From NCBI RefSeq assembly GCF_900497695.1, contig NZ_UIDD01000006.1:62001-126000 (forward strand): DNA of 64,000 nucleotides, in the 5' to 3' direction. Of the stretch, positions 27,955 to 36,092 are shown one piece after another. The DNA comes from Pseudomonas wadenswilerensis (GTDB taxonomy: Bacteria > Pseudomonadota > Gammaproteobacteria > Pseudomonadales > Pseudomonadaceae). The notes under the pieces are model-generated. The model had not been told where the DNA came from. It was given only the letters and a program-made list of their open reading frames with translations, and did not search any database. Numbering within the stretch: position 1 is the first letter of the stretch; every line of letters begins with the position of its first letter. The position numbers and the translations under genes were made by a program.

Positions 27955-29160
27955 TCAGGGGCGGGTGAGTGCAGCAGGCATTTCGGCCAGCGCATGCAAA
28001 GAGAAACTGCGGGCATATGCGCCAGGATCGCTGCCGTCCCAGTGGCGGCCATCGATCAGTTGGCTGCTGCGCATTTGCGTATCGGCACAGGGCACGCCAA
28101 TCGCTGTGGCCGCATCGCGGTACAACGCGCGTTGCTGAACCGCACGGGCGACGCCGAGGTAGTCGGGGTCGTCGCGCAGCAGGCCCCAGCGCCGGAACTG
28201 GGTCATGAACCACATGCCGTCGGACAGGTAGGGCAGGTTGGCCCGCCCGTCATCGTGCACGTGCAAGGCGTGCGGATCCTGCCATTGGTTACCCAGCCCA
28301 TCCTGATAGTGGCCCAGCAGGCGTGGCTCGATATGGGTCAACGGGGCGTCGAGATAGGCCTTGCCGCTGAGCAGTTGCGCGGTGTTGCGGCGATTCTCGC
28401 AGCTCTGTTCGATAAAGCGACTGGCGGCCAATACCGCCATGACCAAGGCCCTGGCAGTGTTCGGGTGCTGCTCGACGAAGGCCCGGGTGCAGCCCAGGAC
28501 CTTTTCCGGATGATCGGGCCAGATCGATTGGCTGGTGGCCAGGGTAAAGCCCTGCGCCTGTTCGACGGCGCCCGCCGACCAGGGCTCACCGACGCAGAAA
28601 CCATCGATGCGTCCGGCCTGCAGGTGAGCCAGCATCTGCGCGGGTGGCACCACGACGCTGTGGACGTCGTGTAGTGGATGGATACCGTGGCTGGCCAGCC
28701 AGTAATACAGCCACATGGCATGAGTGCCAGTGGGAAAGGTCTGGGCAAAGGTGAGTTTTGTCCTGCTTTGGTGCACGAAGCGCCGCAGTGCTTCACCACT
28801 GGTCACGCCATGGCGCAGCAGGGCCGGCGACAGGTTGATGGCCTGACCGTTCTGGTTCAGGCCCATCAGCACGGCCATGTCGGTGGCGCCGCTGGCGTCG
28901 ATGCCCAGTTGTAGGGCGTAGATCAGGCCGTACAGGCTGTGGGCGGCGTCCAGTTGGCCGTTGAGCAGTTTGTCGCGCAGGCTGGCCCAGGAGCTCTGGC
29001 GCCTGAGGTTCAGGCTCAGGCCGTAGGTTTGGGCGAAGCCCTGGGTGGCGGCGACCACCAGCGGGGCGCAATCGGTAAGCGCCATGAAGCCCAGCTCCAG
29101 TAGCGGTTTCTCCGGTGCGTCACTGCCATGGACCCAGGCCAGCGGATTGGCGCTCGGCAT
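27955..29160 (-). CDS. nasS: Nitrate sensor NasS (NrtA/CmpA-like binding protein)
   Basis: 401 residues starting MPSANPLAWVHGSDAPEKPL. It has no signal peptide, as expected for a cytoplasmic sensor derived from an ABC substrate-binding protein. Family blocks include LELGFMALTDCAPLVVAATQ, QLDAAHSLYGLIYALQLGID, and DGFCVGEPWSAGAVEQAQGF. It binds nitrate or nitrite and then releases NasT. It is divergent from the type III secretion remnant that starts at 29293. Confidence 0.93.
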   Translation of the reverse strand: MPSANPLAWVHGSDAPEKPLLELGFMALTDCAPLVVAATQGFAQTYGLSLNLRRQSSWASLRDKLLNGQLDAAHSLYGLIYALQLGIDASGATDMAVLMGLNQNGQAINLSPALLRHGVTSGEALRRFVHQSRTKLTFAQTFPTGTHAMWLYYWLASHGIHPLHDVHSVVVPPAQMLAHLQAGRIDGFCVGEPWSAGAVEQAQGFTLATSQSIWPDHPEKVLGCTRAFVEQHPNTARALVMAVLAASRFIEQSCENRRNTAQLLSGKAYLDAPLTHIEPRLLGHYQDGLGNQWQDPHALHVHDDGRANLPYLSDGMWFMTQFRRWGLLRDDPDYLGVARAVQQRALYRDAATAIGVPCADTQMRSSQLIDGRHWDGSDPGAYARSFSLHALAEMPAALTRP

Positions 29161-29292
29161 CTGTGAAGTTCTCCTGTGTGTTGTGCTTCTGGAGCAAGGC
29201 CTGTGCCAGGGCCCATCAGCTTTCCATCAGGATTGCCGGGCTGCGCTGGCGCACTGTGGCGAGCTTTCCACCTGTCGATGCCCAAGGAGGCC

Positions 29293-30021
29293 ATGGTGTC
29301 TCAGCCGCTCCTGTCACTTGAACTGAACGAGTACCTGGCCGAAGGGGTCTGGCACGTAACGGTTGGCCGTCATCCGCTGCGCTGGCAGCAGGGGGGAACG
29401 CAATCGAGCGTGGCGCCAGGTTGGCAGGGGTTGCTGGCGATTACCGCTCACAGTCGGTTCAATGGCCTGCCGGCAGATCTTCGAGTCGTCCGCTGCCAGT
29501 CCCTGACCAGGCTGCAGGTGTTCATTGACCAGGGCGAGGTCGCGCAGCACCAGCCCGTGACCAGCTCCGCGGCTGCCTGCTTGCCGTTGGCATTTGATGT
29601 GATCCGGGATACCCAGCTGCTTGAGTCCTGGTACATCCAGCAAGCGCTGGCTGCGAGCCTCGGCTTCGAACGCTTTGCCACAGCCTTGCGCAACAGCGAG
29701 GAATACTGGTTGGTCCGCTATCTGCTCGAGCAAGGTACTGGCCAGGACAGCCTGCAGATGCTGGCCCGGCGTTATGGCGTGTCGGTGTCGCACTTTCGCC
29801 GCTTGTGCCATCAGGCATTGGGCGGGGCGACCAAGCCGGCTCTGCGCGGTTGGAGGGTAGCGCGGGCATTGCTGGAAAGCATCCGTGAAGGGCGCTCGTT
29901 GACTGAAGTCGCGCAGAATCAGGGGTACTGTTCGTCCTCGCACTTTTCGCGGGAGGTGCGTGAGCTGCTGGGGGTGGCGCCCAGCCAGTTGGGCGATATC
30001 ATCGGGACCCTGCGTCCATGA
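29293..30021 (+). CDS. invF: AraC-family regulator, InvF-like
   Basis: About 242 residues. AAGGAGG at 29284-29290 is only two bases from ATG 29293 but five from the adjacent in-frame GTG 29296, so translation may start at either. The C-terminal half is a close match to InvF of the SPI-1 type III secretion system: SEEYWLVRYLLEQGTG, YGVSVSHFRRLCHQALGG and GYCSSSHFSREVRELLGVAP align with SESYWLVGYLLAQS, YGVSYTHFRRLCSRALGG and GYSSPSHFSSEIKELIGVSP, as I remember InvF. The N-terminal half is divergent. InvF activates effector and translocator genes with the chaperone SicA, neither of which is present. It overlaps the secretin gene by four bases (ATGA). Confidence 0.88.
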   Translation: MVSQPLLSLELNEYLAEGVWHVTVGRHPLRWQQGGTQSSVAPGWQGLLAITAHSRFNGLPADLRVVRCQSLTRLQVFIDQGEVAQHQPVTSSAAACLPLAFDVIRDTQLLESWYIQQALAASLGFERFATALRNSEEYWLVRYLLEQGTGQDSLQMLARRYGVSVSHFRRLCHQALGGATKPALRGWRVARALLESIREGRSLTEVAQNQGYCSSSHFSREVRELLGVAPSQLGDIIGTLRP

Positions 30022-31547
30022 CCGGGGTGGCGCGTTTCGACAGCCGTGGGCTGATCTGGTGCTGCACCCTGCTGCTGTGCCTGTTTCACAGCGCCATGGC
30101 GCATGCGGACAGCTACCGGGCGCGGGAAGAAAGCCTGCGCAGTTTCTTCGTCGCCCTCTCCGAGCCGCTGGGCAAGCCGATCATCGTCAGCAAGGCGGCT
30201 GCCGGCAAGCGTATCTCCGGTGATTTCGCCATGACCTCGGCGCAACAGGTGTTTGATCGCGTGGTGCGGCAGATGGGCCTGATCTGGTACAGCGACGGCC
30301 AGGCGATCTACCTGTATGACAGCGCCGAACTCAAGAGCGCGGTGGTCTCGTTGCAGAACACCAGCGTTGACAGCTTGCGCGCCTTCTTGCGCCGCTCCGG
30401 CCTGCTTGATGCCCGCTACCCACTGCGTGGCGATGGCCGGCGCACGTTTTATGTCTCGGGGCCGCCGATCTATGTCGAGCTGGTCCAGCGCTCGGCGGCC
30501 ATGGTTGATCAGGAGCCGTCGCAGATCCTGCTGGGGCGCCAGCAGGTCGGGGTGATTCACCTGCTTAATACCTTTGTGGGGGATCGCCGCTATGAGCTGC
30601 GCGATCAGTCTGTCAGCATCCCGGGCATTGCCAGCGTCATCGAAAACCTGCTGCGCGACGAAAAAGCCCGGGTCGATCTGCGAGGCGAGCCCGGCTCAGT
30701 CGAGCAGGCGCCGGGCATGCTGACCTCGACGCTGAACGAGCAGTTGATCGAGGACGCCTGGGAGGGCGTGCGCCTGCCCGCGGAGCAAATGGCCGCGGCG
30801 AACATTCGTGTGGTCGCCTACCCGGATACCAACAGTTTGCTGGTCAAGGGCTTGCCCGAGCAGGTGCGTTTCATCGAAAACCTGGTCGAGGCGCTGGATA
30901 CGCCCAAGCGCCATGTCGAGCTGTCGCTGTGGATCATCGATCTGCAGAAAGAGGCGCTGGAGCAGCTGGGTATCGATTGGCAGGGGCAGGTCAACATCGG
31001 AACGCAGTTCTCCATCTCGCTCAACGGTGGCTCGGCCACCACCCTCGATGGTCTGTCGTTCATCGCCCGGGTCTCGGCCCTGGCCCGTGGCGACCTGGCC
31101 AATGTGGTGGCACGGCCGGTAATCCTGACCCAGGAAAACGTCCCGGCGATCTTCGATAACAACCGCACCTTCTATGCGCCGTTGGTTGGCGAGCGCAGTG
31201 TCGATCTGCAGCATGTCACCTATGGCACCCTGGTCAGCGTGCTACCACGCTTTGCCTTGGGCGATGAAATCGAGATGTCGCTGAACATCGAAGATGGTAA
31301 CGAGGTGGAGTCACGCCGTACTGATACAGTATTGCGCATCGAGGGCAACTTGCAGGACAGCCAGCTGGAAGCGACCCGGCGCTTCATTCGCCGATTCGAG
31401 CAGCAATGGGGCTCGGGCTTTGTGCACTTTTCCATCGTCCTTCAGGACGACCGGCTCAAGGGTCTTTCATACCAGGCGGGCGAGCAGGGGTACATCAAAT
31501 CCTCGTCTACCTCCTGGCAATTTCATTCCTCCCATACAGGCAGTTGA
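30018..31547 (+). CDS. sctC: Chimeric InvG-like secretin fused in frame to the PrgH C-terminus
   Basis: 509 residues with a signal peptide ending near AMAHA. Residues ~33-428 match the SPI-1 secretin InvG: LIWYSDGQAIYLYD, SGLLDARYPLRGDG, FYVSGPPIYVELV, VAYPDTNSLLVKG, LTQENVPAIFDNNRTFYAPL, and VLPRFALGDEIEMSLNIEDG. The secretin then stops; the remaining barrel part (the GGYTRD and LGKLPLIGSLFR region) and the S domain are missing. From about residue 438 the chain matches the last ~70 residues of PrgH: IEGNLQDSQLEATRRFIRRF, QQWGSGFVHFSIVLQDDRLK, YQAGEQGYIK. The junction lies within 31301-31332. It is unlikely to form a working secretin. Confidence 0.88.
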   Translation: MTGVARFDSRGLIWCCTLLLCLFHSAMAHADSYRAREESLRSFFVALSEPLGKPIIVSKAAAGKRISGDFAMTSAQQVFDRVVRQMGLIWYSDGQAIYLYDSAELKSAVVSLQNTSVDSLRAFLRRSGLLDARYPLRGDGRRTFYVSGPPIYVELVQRSAAMVDQEPSQILLGRQQVGVIHLLNTFVGDRRYELRDQSVSIPGIASVIENLLRDEKARVDLRGEPGSVEQAPGMLTSTLNEQLIEDAWEGVRLPAEQMAAANIRVVAYPDTNSLLVKGLPEQVRFIENLVEALDTPKRHVELSLWIIDLQKEALEQLGIDWQGQVNIGTQFSISLNGGSATTLDGLSFIARVSALARGDLANVVARPVILTQENVPAIFDNNRTFYAPLVGERSVDLQHVTYGTLVSVLPRFALGDEIEMSLNIEDGNEVESRRTDTVLRIEGNLQDSQLEATRRFIRRFEQQWGSGFVHFSIVLQDDRLKGLSYQAGEQGYIKSSSTSWQFHSSHTGS

Positions 31548-31550
31548 ACC

Positions 31551-31811
31551 ATGCGCAGCATTTCAGATCCGGTCCAGTTTCATGATGATTTTCTCGGGCG
31601 TCAGGCAGATGCCTTCGAGCAGGGCGCGCAGGGGTTGAAAGAAGCCCTGGATAAAGCGCTGGAAGACTTGCAGGCCGATGCTTCCGACCCGACATTGCTG
31701 GCCGCGTATCAGGCGGCATTCTCTTCCTACACCGTATTTCGCAATGCGCAGACCAATACGGTCAAGGGCTTCAAGGACATCGACATGGCGATCATCCAGG
31801 CAGCTCGTTGA
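31551..31811 (+). CDS. sctF: Type III secretion needle subunit, PrgI-like
   Basis: 86 residues, the normal length for needle subunits (PrgI is 80). The C-terminal half is almost diagnostic: SDPTLLAAYQAAFSSYTVFR and NAQTNTVKGFKDIDMAIIQ align with PrgI's SDPALLAAYQSKLSEYNLYR and NAQSNTVKVFKDIDAAIIQ. The N-terminus differs and is six residues longer. It would polymerise into the needle filament. It begins 3 bp after the chimeric secretin stop. The gene appears intact. Confidence 0.93.
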   Translation: MRSISDPVQFHDDFLGRQADAFEQGAQGLKEALDKALEDLQADASDPTLLAAYQAAFSSYTVFRNAQTNTVKGFKDIDMAIIQAAR

Positions 31812-31853
31812 TCGTCCCGGTGGCTGGTCACTCATTCAGGAGTATTTGCATCA

Positions 31854-32156
31854 ATGGCTATCGATTCCATTGCCGGCCTTGCACCGCGCCAGATTCACGC
31901 GCTGCACCAAGGTGCTGACAGTGCTCCGGTGTCCTTGCAGGACCGCTTGCTGCAAGCCTTCGCTGAGTCGGCCCAGGCTAGCGACCTGCATGTAGCCGGT
32001 ATCGAGCAACTGTTGCAGCGTCCCGACATCACCAGCCCGCAGGTGTTGGCGCAGTTGCAGGAGCAGACCGGGCAGTACAACGTCGATATCAATCTGCTCA
32101 ACACCCTGGTACGCAAAGTCGTCGGCACTGCCGAAACCTTGTTGCGCCAGTCATGA
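31854..32156 (+). CDS. sctI: Type III secretion inner rod protein, PrgJ-like
   Basis: 100 residues. [15 protein letters not shown] matches PrgJ's VSLDDRLLQAFSGSA. The C-terminus ([20 protein letters not shown] then ETLLRQS) matches DYNLYVSMVSTLTRKGVGAVETLLRS. SctI forms the inner rod that anchors the needle. CAGGAG precedes the start at 31854. The stop overlaps the next ATG by four bases. It looks intact and full length. Confidence 0.93.
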   Translation: MAIDSIAGLAPRQIHALHQGADSAPVSLQDRLLQAFAESAQASDLHVAGIEQLLQRPDITSPQVLAQLQEQTGQYNVDINLLNTLVRKVVGTAETLLRQS

Positions 32157-32575
32157 GGTGGCTGCTCGGGTTGTTGCTTTGCCTGTTCTTGCTCGGCTGC
32201 CGCCAGCCGTTGCTGTTGCAGGGGCTGGATCAGCAGCAGGCCAATGAAGTGGTGGCCTTGCTGCAGCGCAACAACATTGCCGTGCAGAAAGTCGATACCG
32301 GCAAGAGCGGTTACACCGTACTGGTCGCGCAGATGGATTTCCCGGCTGCGGTTGACCTGTTGACCCAGTACGGCCTGCCGTCAAGGGCAAGAATGCAGGT
32401 GGCGCAAATGTTTCCTGCCGACGCCCTGGTGGCTTCGCCACGGGCGGAGAAGGCGCGGTTGGCCCTGCAGTTCTCAACCGATGTGGTTGCCCGCCAAGCC
32501 GAGCTGCCGGCAGCGCAAGCGGACCACGGACTTTTACGGATGGCCGTACAGCATGCTCGATTCATTGCGCTGTGA
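32153..32575 (+). CDS. sctJ: Truncated PrgK-like lipoprotein joined in frame to an apparent OrgA C-terminus
   Basis: 140 residues; intact PrgK has about 252. A lipoprotein signal peptide with the lipobox LLGC (Cys16) leads into [35 protein letters not shown] and [11 protein letters not shown], all close to PrgK. The match stops at residue 103 (base ~32461), before the second ring-building domain and the membrane helix. The last ~36 residues ([20 protein letters not shown] onward) loosely resemble the end of OrgA (SctK), so a deletion joining prgK to orgA in frame is the simplest reading. The OrgA part is the weaker claim. The 3' end overlaps orgB. Confidence 0.8.
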   Translation: MRWLLGLLLCLFLLGCRQPLLLQGLDQQQANEVVALLQRNNIAVQKVDTGKSGYTVLVAQMDFPAAVDLLTQYGLPSRARMQVAQMFPADALVASPRAEKARLALQFSTDVVARQAELPAAQADHGLLRMAVQHARFIAL

Positions 32576-33257
32576 AAACGCACTTCCGGGCCTGGATCCG
32601 GTGCAGGTCCGTGCAGCCGAGCGGGCCCTGGCGCGACACTGCCAGGCCCTTGAACAGCAGGCCCGGCAAGCGGCCAAGCAACAGGTCGCCGAGGCACACA
32701 AGCACGCTCATGCAGTGCGTGAGGCGGCCAGGCAGCAGGGTTATGCCGAGGGCGTGTTGCACGCCGCGCAGGACCTGGCTGACGCCTTGCTGCAAAGCCA
32801 ACGCTTGGCCGAGCAAGTGCGCCGTGAACTGATCGAGACGACGCGCGGCCTGCTGCGCGAGGTGTTTGGGCAGGTCGAGTGGCTCGAGGCGCTTGTCGAT
32901 GGTTGGCCGGCAGCGGCCGTCGACATCGGCCAGCCCTTGCAATTGCAGGCGCCCCTGCACAGCAAGGGCGCGCACGCCCGAATCGTGAGGGCAATGGGCC
33001 GCCAGTGGCAGGGCGAGCTGCAGGTCGACTACCAGCAGCAAAGCCATTATCGCCTGCACCTGGGTGAACTGGCCCTGGAGTTTCATCCCGAGGTGATTGA
33101 AGTGCAGCTGGCCGAGCGGGTGCTGATGCGCTGCGACGGCCTGGCACGGCTAGACACCCAGCTGGATCACGCCGCACGGGTGACCCTGGCGGATAGCCTG
33201 CAGCGCTGGTTGGCAACGTCCGAACAGAGCGAGGAGGCAAGCCAGGATGCGAGTTGA
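32553..33257 (+). CDS. sctL: Type III secretion stator protein, OrgB/SctL-like
   Basis: 234 residues from ATG 32553 ([20 protein letters not shown]). An Ala/Gln-rich helix ([20 protein letters not shown]) with [20 protein letters not shown] is typical of SctL/FliH/OrgB stalks. The C-terminal domain keeps the OrgB pattern around [18 protein letters not shown] and [19 protein letters not shown]. In an intact system it links the ATPase (SctN) to the sorting platform, but no ATPase or SctQ gene is present in this window. The start lies inside the end of the truncated sctJ frame and lacks a strong ribosome-binding site. Confidence 0.85.
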   Translation: MLDSLRCENALPGLDPVQVRAAERALARHCQALEQQARQAAKQQVAEAHKHAHAVREAARQQGYAEGVLHAAQDLADALLQSQRLAEQVRRELIETTRGLLREVFGQVEWLEALVDGWPAAAVDIGQPLQLQAPLHSKGAHARIVRAMGRQWQGELQVDYQQQSHYRLHLGELALEFHPEVIEVQLAERVLMRCDGLARLDTQLDHAARVTLADSLQRWLATSEQSEEASQDAS

Positions 33258-33648
33258 GGGGGCCCCAGCAGCGTCGCCGCATGTAACAGAGGCGGTGCAA
33301 TCCCTGGCGTCGCGAATGTCCCAGGCGCCGCTGCAGTTCGACGCTTTGTACCAGCAGTTGCGCACCCTGGGAGGGCAGGGCGCACAGGCGTTGTACCAGT
33401 GCATCCGCGACTGGCCGGACGGCCAGGGCGGCGGGCCGGCTTATCGGACTGTCGCCGCGCAGTTGGCGGTGGTCTTGCAAGTCTTGCAACAGCTCAAGGC
33501 TGACGGGCTGGAAGAGGATCTGCTGTATCAGGAGATGCGCGGTGTGCATACCCGGGTATTCGGTCTCGAGTTGCAGATGAAGGCGTTTTTGCAACAGGCG
33601 ATGAATCCGCAGTGGGACGAGGACAGTCGCGAAGAGGTTGAGTGGTAA
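33247..33648 (+). CDS. Small protein in the OrgC position
   Basis: 133 residues ([20 protein letters not shown]), overlapping the end of the SctL gene by 11 bases, with GAGGAGG about ten bases upstream. It is mostly helical by composition: QFDALYQQLRTLGGQGAQAL and AAQLAVVLQVLQQLKADGLE. In SPI-1 the gene after orgB is orgC, whose product helps needle assembly, and size and position fit. I could not confirm similarity from memory, so the name rests on synteny. It has no signal peptide and no membrane segment. Confidence 0.6.
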   Translation: MRVEGAPAASPHVTEAVQSLASRMSQAPLQFDALYQQLRTLGGQGAQALYQCIRDWPDGQGGGPAYRTVAAQLAVVLQVLQQLKADGLEEDLLYQEMRGVHTRVFGLELQMKAFLQQAMNPQWDEDSREEVEW

Positions 33649-33684
33649 ACACGCGCATTTATCAACAACAAAGAGGTAGTGCCA

Positions 33685-34935
33685 ATGGTTGATTCAGTCA
33701 GCAGTGCCAGTCAAACCAGCTTTGTGCCGGTCGAGGCTCCAGAGCAGCCAACGACATCAGAGTATGTTGTCATCGATATGCCAGCGGATTTCGACCCGAT
33801 TGACTTGCTGGGTCCGCAAGCGCCTTTGAGTCTTGAAGAGAAAAATGTCTGCATCGATATCCTCCAGACACTTGAAACCTTTGAGCAGCAAATCAGCGTG
33901 TCTGCGGAGGATGCCCAGGCAGTACAGTCCTTTGTGGCAGACGGCGTTGTTTCGCAAAGTAGTGTGTTCACTCATCAGCAGGGGCAGTCGTTGGAAACCG
34001 TGCCACAACGCATCGGTGCCGTGGCGCATTACCTGCAAACGCAACTTCGTGAAACCCTGGACACCCTGCCGCGACCACTCAGCAACCTGGCGGTATCCAC
34101 CGCTTTCAACCTGCCATCGGTCTGCGCCCTGACCATGGCCCGCAGTGCGCTCAGTGCTGCAGTCGCCGAAGGCGTGTCAGGCTCGGCAGCGGTCATCACC
34201 GGTGCCGCCTGCTCGGCGTTGCCCTTGTTGTTGACTCTCGCCGCTGCCGGGCACCACCTCTACAACGGCACGGCAACCCCCGCATACCTTGCCTCCCAAG
34301 GCGCGTTTCTCGCTGTTTCGGCACTGATTCTTGGCGCCGCCCTGGCTACTGGGCCGGCGACGATCTTCGCCGGGTTGGCCGGATCGGCGCCGGCGGTAGC
34401 CCTGTATTGCCTCAGTCGCGACCTGTTGCAGCCGTTTCACGGGCTTGGCAGCAATACCGGGCTGAGCCTGCCGGTCAACCTGGTCGATGGCATCGCCTAT
34501 GGCGCCCTGCAGTTCGCCGCCGGGGCCGCGGCGCTGTGGACGGATTCGGGCCTGGTGGGGGCCTTGATCAATGGCTTGATCGAAAGCGTTGAGCCTGCCC
34601 TCAATGAAGAGCTTTCGGCGTGGATGCACGGGCGCGATGAGGCAGTCGACGAGCAGTCGTTCAGGCTCAACTACGAAGTGCAGGTTCCCGGCTGGCGGCA
34701 AATCGTTACCCGTCTGGAAAACACTGGCATCCCACGCATGACCGCCTTTGCCATCAACTCCACCGGCGTGGCCACCGCCCAGCACATCGGCGCGATGGGC
34801 CTGAATGACAGCCAGAACTACTGGCTGGCCAACGGCGCCGGAGCGCTGCTGGCCACGTATATCCTGACTCCGTTCTATCAAAGCCACGCCCTGCAACCCG
34901 GCGAACTCGCCGAAGTGGTGGTCACCCGGCTATAA
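33685..34935 (+). CDS. Unrecognised 416-residue protein with hydrophobic stretches, last gene of the T3SS remnant
   Basis: 416 residues from ATG 33685, with AAGAGG eight bases upstream. The first ~30 residues are rich in Ser, Thr, Gln and Pro ([20 protein letters not shown]), as in many type III secreted proteins. Residues ~140-310 hold several Ala/Gly-rich hydrophobic stretches ([55 protein letters not shown]) and a last one lies near the C-terminus. It has no signal peptide. It could be an effector that inserts into membranes or a translocator-like protein, but I do not recognise the family. Codon use in the first 400 bases looks less GC-rich than core genes. The stop overlaps the likely -10 box of pyrD. 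Confidence 0.75.
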   Translation: MVDSVSSASQTSFVPVEAPEQPTTSEYVVIDMPADFDPIDLLGPQAPLSLEEKNVCIDILQTLETFEQQISVSAEDAQAVQSFVADGVVSQSSVFTHQQGQSLETVPQRIGAVAHYLQTQLRETLDTLPRPLSNLAVSTAFNLPSVCALTMARSALSAAVAEGVSGSAAVITGAACSALPLLLTLAAAGHHLYNGTATPAYLASQGAFLAVSALILGAALATGPATIFAGLAGSAPAVALYCLSRDLLQPFHGLGSNTGLSLPVNLVDGIAYGALQFAAGAAALWTDSGLVGALINGLIESVEPALNEELSAWMHGRDEAVDEQSFRLNYEVQVPGWRQIVTRLENTGIPRMTAFAINSTGVATAQHIGAMGLNDSQNYWLANGAGALLATYILTPFYQSHALQPGELAEVVVTRL

Positions 34936-34936
34936 T
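34931..34936 (+). promoter_or_regulatory. Likely -10 box of pyrD
   Basis: TATAAT lies 37 bp before the pyrD ATG and contains the stop codon of the preceding T3SS-associated gene. No good -35 is visible at the standard distance. It implies that the accessory region ends at or just before this point. Confidence 0.5.
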
Positions 34937-34973
34937 CGCCAACCCTTCGCCGCCACCCGAGTTCACGCCGCCC

Positions 34974-35996
34974 ATGTATACCCTGGCCCGCCAGTTGCTG
35001 TTCAAGCTCTCCCCGGAGACTTCCCATGACCTGTCCCTGGACCTGATCGGCGCCGGTGGCCGCCTGGGCCTCAACGGGCTGCTGACCAAGGCGCCGGCCT
35101 CCTTGCCGGTCACTGTCATGGGCCTGAACTTCGCCAACCCGGTCGGACTGGCGGCGGGTCTGGACAAAAACGGCGCGGCCATCGACGGCTTCGCCCAGCT
35201 GGGTTTCGGTTTTGTCGAGATCGGTACCGTCACCCCGCGTCCGCAGCCAGGCAACCCCAAGCCGCGCCTGTTCCGCCTGCCGGAAGCCGAGGCGATCATC
35301 AACCGCATGGGCTTCAACAACCTGGGTGTCGACAACCTGCTCAACCGTGTGCGTGCAGCCAAATACCGCGGCATCCTCGGCATCAACATCGGCAAGAACT
35401 TCGACACCCCGGTCGAGCGCGCGGTAGACGACTACCTGATCTGCCTCGACAAGGTCTACGACCAGGCCAGCTACATCACCGTCAACGTCAGCTCGCCGAA
35501 CACCCCGGGCCTGCGCAGCCTGCAGTTCGGCGACTCGCTCAAGCAACTGCTCGATGCCCTGGCCGAGCGCCGCTCGCAATTGGTGACCGAACGCGGCAAG
35601 CATGTGCCGCTGGCAATCAAGATCGCCCCGGACATGAGCGATGAAGAAACCGCGCTGGTCGCCTCGGCCCTGGTCGAATCGGGCATGGACGCGGTGATCG
35701 CCACCAACACCACCCTCGGCCGTGAAGGCGTCGAGGGCCTGCTGCATGGCGACGAGGCCGGTGGCCTGTCGGGTGCGCCGGTGCTGGAAAAGAGCACGCA
35801 TATCGTCAAGGTGCTGGCCGGCGAGTTGGGCGGCAAGTTGCCGATCATCGCCGCAGGCGGGATTACCGAAGGCAAGCATGCGGCGCAGAAAATTGCCGCC
35901 GGTGCCAGCCTGGTACAGATCTACTCGGGGTTCATCTACAAGGGCCCGGCCCTGATCCGCGAGGCGGTGGACGCCATCGCTGCCATGCCGCGCTGA
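34974..35996 (+). CDS. pyrD: Dihydroorotate dehydrogenase (quinone), class 2
   Basis: 340 residues ([20 protein letters not shown]). The N-terminal amphipathic helix associates with the membrane. FMN-barrel motifs are [47 protein letters not shown]-type [29 protein letters not shown] with the catalytic serine of class 2 enzymes, and IAAGGI near the C-terminus. It oxidises dihydroorotate to orotate in pyrimidine synthesis, using ubiquinone. Confidence 0.97.
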   Translation: MYTLARQLLFKLSPETSHDLSLDLIGAGGRLGLNGLLTKAPASLPVTVMGLNFANPVGLAAGLDKNGAAIDGFAQLGFGFVEIGTVTPRPQPGNPKPRLFRLPEAEAIINRMGFNNLGVDNLLNRVRAAKYRGILGINIGKNFDTPVERAVDDYLICLDKVYDQASYITVNVSSPNTPGLRSLQFGDSLKQLLDALAERRSQLVTERGKHVPLAIKIAPDMSDEETALVASALVESGMDAVIATNTTLGREGVEGLLHGDEAGGLSGAPVLEKSTHIVKVLAGELGGKLPIIAAGGITEGKHAAQKIAAGASLVQIYSGFIYKGPALIREAVDAIAAMPR

Positions 35997-36008
35997 AACC
36001 GCAGGCAT

Positions 36009-36033
36009 AAAAAAGGGCCCCCTCAAGGGGCCC
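36009..36033 (-). terminator. Intrinsic terminator of rmf
   Basis: GGGCCCC/GGGGCCC forms a 7-bp stem with loop CTCAA, followed on the minus strand by six Ts (AAAAAA at 36009-36014 on the plus strand). It lies between the converging pyrD and rmf genes. Confidence 0.88.
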
Positions 36034-36092
36034 CTGGGCCTTAGCCCGCCGCCCGGATGGGGCGCGCATGGTAATCGGATTCAGTTCCTCGT

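Noticed and set aside
30018..31547. Secretin gene considered as a type II secretion or pilus secretin
   Set aside because: The N-terminal domains and core match InvG in detail, and the neighbours are a type III regulator, needle and rod genes.
32481..32552. Upstream extension of the SctL gene
   Set aside because: The added residues have no SctL character and lie within the tail of the truncated SctJ frame; ATG 32553 gives a normal OrgB length.
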